NCBI GenBank assembly: GCA_002412965.1 | Contig: DHWB01000003.1 | Coordinates: 517,149-581,148, forward strand | Direction of reading: 5' to 3' | Length of the DNA: 64,000 bases | Source: Desulfomicrobium sp. UBA5193 | Lineage (GTDB): Bacteria; Desulfobacterota; Desulfovibrionia; Desulfovibrionales; Desulfomicrobiaceae | In this document: positions 61,209 to 64,000 of the stretch, in pieces | Layout: every line of letters starts with the position of its first letter | How positions within the stretch are numbered: position 1 is the stretch's first letter | Notes under the pieces: generated by a model | Databases searched by the model: none | What the model was told of the DNA's origin: nothing | The model's input: the letters and a program-made list of their open reading frames with translations, nothing else | Position numbers and translations under genes: made by a program

Positions 61209-61775
61209 TTAGCTCCAGCGGGTATAGAGGTCGTGGGGCAGGTCCAGCTGCTCCAGAATGCGGCCCGTGAACTGGGCCACCAGCTGCTCTATGGTTTCCG
61301 GACGATGGTAGAAGCCGGGGCAGGGCGGCATGATTACGGCTCCGGCGCGATGGGCGCGGAGCATGTTCTTGAGGTGTATTTCGCTCAATGGGGTCTCGCG
61401 CGGAACGAGAATGAGGGGACGGCGTTCCTTCAAGGTGACGTCGGCGGCGCGGTGAACAAGGTTCGTGCCCACGCCCGTGGCGATGGCCGCGAGGCTGGCC
61501 ATGGAGCACGGACAGACGATCATGCCCGCATGGAGCCATGAACCGCTGGCCGGAGCGGCTGCGATATTGGCGGGATCATGCAGAACATGAAAACAGGCTT
61601 CCAGTTCGGCCGGGTCCGTGCTGAGCTCATGGCGAAAAACCTGCCTCGCTCCGTTGGAGATGATTCCATGCACTTCGATTCCGGGCACGGCGCGCAAGGC
61701 GCGAGCGAGCTGGCGGGCATACTCCATGCCGCTGGCCCCGGAAATGGCCATGACGATACGTCTGGAAGTGGTCAT
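61209..61775 (-). CDS. ubiX: UbiX-family flavin prenyltransferase
   Basis: The ATG at 61775 (GAGG 8 bases upstream) gives 188 residues beginning MTTSRRIVMAISGASGMEYA, with the FMN-binding SGASG loop. The later PCSMASLAAIATGVGTNLVHRAADV and PRETPLSEIHLKNM are typical of UbiX/Pad1. The enzyme joins dimethylallyl phosphate to FMN to make the prenyl-FMN cofactor of UbiD-type decarboxylases. No ubiD is adjacent. It is the first gene of the string that continues with the M50 protease. The tRNA-Arg gene is divergent from it. Confidence 0.92.
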   Translation of the reverse strand: MTTSRRIVMAISGASGMEYARQLARALRAVPGIEVHGIISNGARQVFRHELSTDPAELEACFHVLHDPANIAAAPASGSWLHAGMIVCPCSMASLAAIATGVGTNLVHRAADVTLKERRPLILVPRETPLSEIHLKNMLRAHRAGAVIMPPCPGFYHRPETIEQLVAQFTGRILEQLDLPHDLYTRWS

Positions 61776-61830
61776 CAAATACCTCGAGAAATTTCAGTGT
61801 GGCCCACCCGGCTATCTCAGACACGAATGC

Positions 61831-61859
61831 TTGACAAGCGCAGGCCGTCTGCATAGGTA
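61831..61859 (+). promoter_or_regulatory. Strong sigma70 promoter of tRNA-Arg
   Basis: A consensus TTGACA (61831-61836) is separated by exactly 17 bases from TAGGTA (61854-61859). The tRNA begins 13 bases after the -10 box, giving a very short leader. Confidence 0.7.
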
Positions 61860-61871
61860 AGCTTTCCTCGT

Positions 61872-61948
61872 GCGCAATTAGCTCAGTTGGATAGAGCGTT
61901 AGCCTCCGGAGCTAAAGGCCGCAAGTTCGATTCTTGCATTGCGCACCA
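61872..61948 (+). tRNA. tRNA-Arg (anticodon CCG)
   Basis: The 77-base gene folds as a normal cloverleaf. Acceptor stem GCGCAAT/ATTGCGC is followed by A and an encoded CCA (61946-61948). The D arm is GCTC/GAGC, the anticodon stem TTAGC/GCTAA, and the loop CTCCGGA gives anticodon CCG, which reads the arginine codon CGG. The T arm GCAAG-TTCGATT-CTTGC is intact. It is divergent from ubiX and has its own promoter and terminator. tRNA genes are frequent integration sites; the DNA beyond 62.7 kb is unusual, but I found no repeat of the tRNA end in the window. Confidence 0.95.
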
Positions 61949-61956
61949 TAGAAATC

Positions 61957-61992
61957 AGCGGGTTACAGATGAAAGTCTGTGACCCGCTTTTT
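61957..61992 (+). terminator. Intrinsic terminator of tRNA-Arg
   Basis: Thirteen-base arms AGCGGGTTACAGA (61957-61969) and TCTGTGACCCGCT (61976-61988), with one T-G pair, are followed by TTTTT. Confidence 0.88.
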
Positions 61993-62052
61993 GTTTGTGC
62001 TAACTCCTTGCTCGCGTCCGATGGCAAAAAATGCATCTTACGATCATAGCGC

Positions 62053-62703
62053 TTATGCGTATTTGTCCGTGAACGTATCGTGGCTTCGAGTGGGGTGCAG
62101 TTCGGCCCATTTTTTTGGGGATGCCGCATTGTTTTCCCGCAACGTAGGACGTGGATACCTTTTATCCAGTTCATGCGCACGAAGAAAATCGTAATAAGCA
62201 TCCTCTATGTTGTTCAGTTTCATCAGTGCTCTGGCACGTTGATAGTGATAGTCGGCGATACCGGGGCTGAGAGTTATCAATTTGTTCAGATCCTTGAACG
62301 CTTGTCCGTACAGCGCAATTCGCAAGCAGAGTCGTGAGCGGCCGTAGAGTGCCTTGGTGTGATCAGGCGCAATGTTGACTGCGAGGGTGTACCTCAAGAG
62401 CGCGTCCTGAAAACGTTTCGCCTTGGTCAAGGCTTCAGCGAACAAAAAGTGGACCTCCGCTGAATCTGGAGCAAGCGCCGCGGCCTTTGAATAGGATTCG
62501 ATTGCTCCAAAGAGATCCAGTTGTTTTTCCAACTTCAGAGCTCCCTCTATATGACGCTTTGCTTCGTGAGAGGCAAATTTTACCTGATCGTTGGCAGCAT
62601 TTGTGCTTTGTTCCACGCGCGTCTCTTCGGCTGCAAGGCAGGTGGAAGCGCTAAAAAATACCACAAAAACAAATAGATGGATGGTTTGTTTGAAGGATTT
62701 CAT
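62053..62703 (-). CDS. Exported TPR-repeat protein
   Basis: The ATG at 62703 (GGAGAGAGAGA upstream) begins a signal peptide (MKSFKQTIHLFVFVVFFSA, cleavage near CLAAE). The 216-residue protein then has at least three TPR-like units: AIESYSKAAALAPDSAEVHF near 76-95, ALLRYTLAVNIAPDHTKALY, and AFKDLNKLITLSPGIADYHY. These tetratricopeptide repeats mediate protein contacts. A lipobox is not clear, although a Cys lies at the end of the signal segment (STCLAA). The function in the envelope is unknown. It is monocistronic and convergent with the tRNA-Arg gene. Confidence 0.82.
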   Translation of the reverse strand: MKSFKQTIHLFVFVVFFSASTCLAAEETRVEQSTNAANDQVKFASHEAKRHIEGALKLEKQLDLFGAIESYSKAAALAPDSAEVHFLFAEALTKAKRFQDALLRYTLAVNIAPDHTKALYGRSRLCLRIALYGQAFKDLNKLITLSPGIADYHYQRARALMKLNNIEDAYYDFLRAHELDKRYPRPTLRENNAASPKKWAELHPTRSHDTFTDKYA

Positions 62704-63759
62704 TCTCTCTCTCCTGGGCGCGCAAACTGCAGGGTATGGCTTGAAGGCGAACATACAGGTTAACGCGTAGTTTTGGTACAAAAAAATAACGAACATTATT
62801 TACATCGTCGTCACATTTTATACACTCTTTATGCCAAGGAGCGTGCCTTTGCGGGAAGTTTTTGAAGTGATTCGAGGTGTGCTCAGTTTGTCTCTGAATT
62901 GTTGTTGGTAAAATATATGAATTTTAAAATGTTAAGTTAATTGAAATTAAGATGAGTAGGTATTTTTATAAATAAAAATACACATAAATATGTATTTATC
63001 ATATATATAAATAATTATTGATGCGAATGTATTTTGTTCAATAACGTAGATAAAAGTTCAATAATCATGAAATAAGATATCAACATACGTACATAGTTTG
63101 CGAGATATGATATGCAGAGTAAGGGGGAGGGCGGCGTTAGCCGGTCCAGGAGACGCGATCTGACACGAATCACCGGCGATTTACGGTTTCGTCTCAGGAG
63201 GTCGTGAAAATGGGTAAGGGCGCCGCAGCATCAAGAGGGCATGCTAGGATATTCAAGGAGTAGAGTAGAAAGGGGAAGAGAGAGGTCGGAGCAGTTTGCC
63301 ACCGAGCAACCCATGACCGCCTGCTGAAAAGTTTTGCGCAGGAGAAGGGGGATGCGGAAGAAAGCTTTGAGCTATCCGGTTGTCCCAAAACGGCGATCTG
63401 CTTCGTCACGGCAGAAAATTCAGACCTTCACCGGTTAAAATACGTTTCGGCCCTGGATTTTCTTTGTTCCTCGCATCTCAGCATTTTTGAGCATGGCGTC
63501 CAGAGAGAGGATTTATGTCAACATATTTGAGCGCTTCCAATTCGAAAACTTCACGCAAGAGAGCGTTGGATTGGCATTCTGCTTCAACCGATGCTTCAAA
63601 ATCATGCTGGAGTGGGGAAGTCGGCGCTCATGCTCACTCGTTGTCCGCATGTCGAAGTGGAGATGAAACATTGCGATGGTGTGCGCTTTTGAGCGCGTCG
63701 AGACAAGATGCGTGGATTTTTCTCAGTTATTTGCTACGAGAAGCCTGGATGTTTTTTCC
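62704..63759. other. AT-rich non-coding region with a broken open frame
   Basis: About 62,920-63,110 is very AT-rich, far below the surrounding composition, with imperfect palindromes (AAATACACAT with ATGTATTT near 63,000). On the plus strand one frame holds an ATG at 63210 (AGGAGG upstream), a TAG at 63261-63263 after 17 codons, and then 88 open codons to TGA at 63528-63530. The second part has some protein-like text, so this may be a decayed gene. A plus-strand frame at 63515-63976 overlaps a better minus-strand gene. A 26-residue frame at 62831-62911 has no support. No functional gene can be named. Confidence 0.4.
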
Positions 63760-64000
63760 TCAGTTGACGCTTTCGAGATTGACAACCGTTGGCTTGTCGG
63801 TGCCACCATCCGGCCAATGCCCTGGAGAGGTTTCTTTTGCGATTTCACGCCATGTGGCGAGTTCGACATCATGGGTATTGTGCTGCTTTCGCAGCAGTTC
63901 GAATCCTTTGTTGATGTCTTTCAGGGAGCGCTCTATCTCTTCAGATTCTCCCCATGCAAAGCCTCTGCCGAGATAGGCCATGAAGTCTTCGGGAGCCAAA
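63760..64000 (-). CDS. TPR-like protein, C-terminal end only (truncated at right edge)
   Basis: The minus-strand frame is open from the right edge to a stop at 63760-63762, showing the last 79 residues or more. The text AYLGRGFAWGESEEIERS then LKDINKGFELLRKQ resembles one TPR unit, and the tail (THDVELATWREIAKETSPG) is charged. The codon usage and charge suit a real protein better than the opposite frame. The true start lies outside the window; the TTG at 63999 is not a supported start. It may belong with the exported TPR gene 1 kb downstream, but the sequences differ. Confidence 0.55.
   Translation of the reverse strand, partial: LAPEDFMAYLGRGFAWGESEEIERSLKDINKGFELLRKQHNTHDVELATWREIAKETSPGHWPDGGTDKPTVVNLESVN

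Noticed and set aside
62831..62911. Short frame starting MPRSVPLREVFEVIRG, faintly like the start of an IS21-type transposase
   Set aside because: Only 26 residues, no terminal repeats, and no further transposase text in any frame.
63515..63976. Long plus-strand open frame of 153 codons
   Set aside because: It overlaps a minus-strand frame with better TPR-like text, is rich in Ser and Cys as antisense frames often are, and has no family resemblance.

Overview
The window looks like chromosomal DNA of a Gram-negative, anaerobic, GC-rich bacterium. The best guess is a sulfate-reducing Desulfobacterota of the Desulfovibrio/Desulfomicrobium type. Reasons, all inferential: outer-membrane genes (FadL-type porin, VWA-OmpA protein, LptF/LptG), many iron-sulfur and anaerobic-metabolism proteins (HypF, a 1183-residue FAD/Fe-S oxidoreductase, a rhodanese-rubrerythrin fusion, a two-gene SufC-SufB system), and an RluD-CoaE fusion of the kind I associate with that group. 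No complete prophage, CRISPR array, rRNA or intact insertion sequence is visible. One tRNA gene, tRNA-Arg(CCG), is present.

Layout. 0-5.1 kb is a patchy, accessory-looking stretch: a left-truncated ExeA-like ATPase, an EamA transporter, a ferredoxin-like protein, an orphan Xre regulator, a RhuM-Fic protein and a NIPSNAP protein. 5.3-9.6 kb is one minus-strand operon: dimethylarginine hydrolase, a tiny zinc ribbon, then an amino-acid ABC transporter with an unusual permease and an unknown 155-residue protein. 9.6-17.4 kb holds dinB, the VWA-OmpA protein, the RluD-CoaE fusion, a rhomboid protease, the suf pair and a DUF457 membrane protein. 17.4-21.0 kb is a two-gene unit: a CheY-like receiver and a 1054-residue membrane protein with a PHP-like segment. 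21-26.2 kb is comEC, a 60-residue protein, lptF, lptG and a 41-residue membrane protein.

26.2-29.4 kb is a TetR/FadL divergent pair and a queuosine-precursor transporter. 29.5-34.6 kb is a single 1695-residue protein joining a DnaQ-like exonuclease, a RecQ helicase and a UvrD-type helicase. 34.8-41 kb is a dipeptide/oligopeptide ABC operon with a thioesterase. 41.4-50.7 kb runs mltG, ruvX, the FAD/Fe-S oxidoreductase, sppA and hypF, all on the minus strand. 50.9-55.5 kb has a histidine kinase with a cysteine cluster in its sensor, a DUF362 plus rhodanese-rubrerythrin pair, and manC, followed by a large palindromic element. 55.7-61.8 kb is a minus-strand housekeeping cluster (rbgA, prlC, a coiled-coil membrane protein, trpS, an M50 protease, ubiX). 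The right end holds tRNA-Arg, a TPR protein, about 1 kb of very AT-rich non-coding DNA, and a truncated TPR-like gene.

The strongest candidates for undescribed biology are the exonuclease-RecQ-UvrD protein, the receiver/1054-residue membrane pair, and the DDAH/zinc-ribbon/amino-acid-ABC operon. Two independent ABC operons also place an intrinsic terminator directly after the binding-protein gene, which would give excess binding protein over permease.
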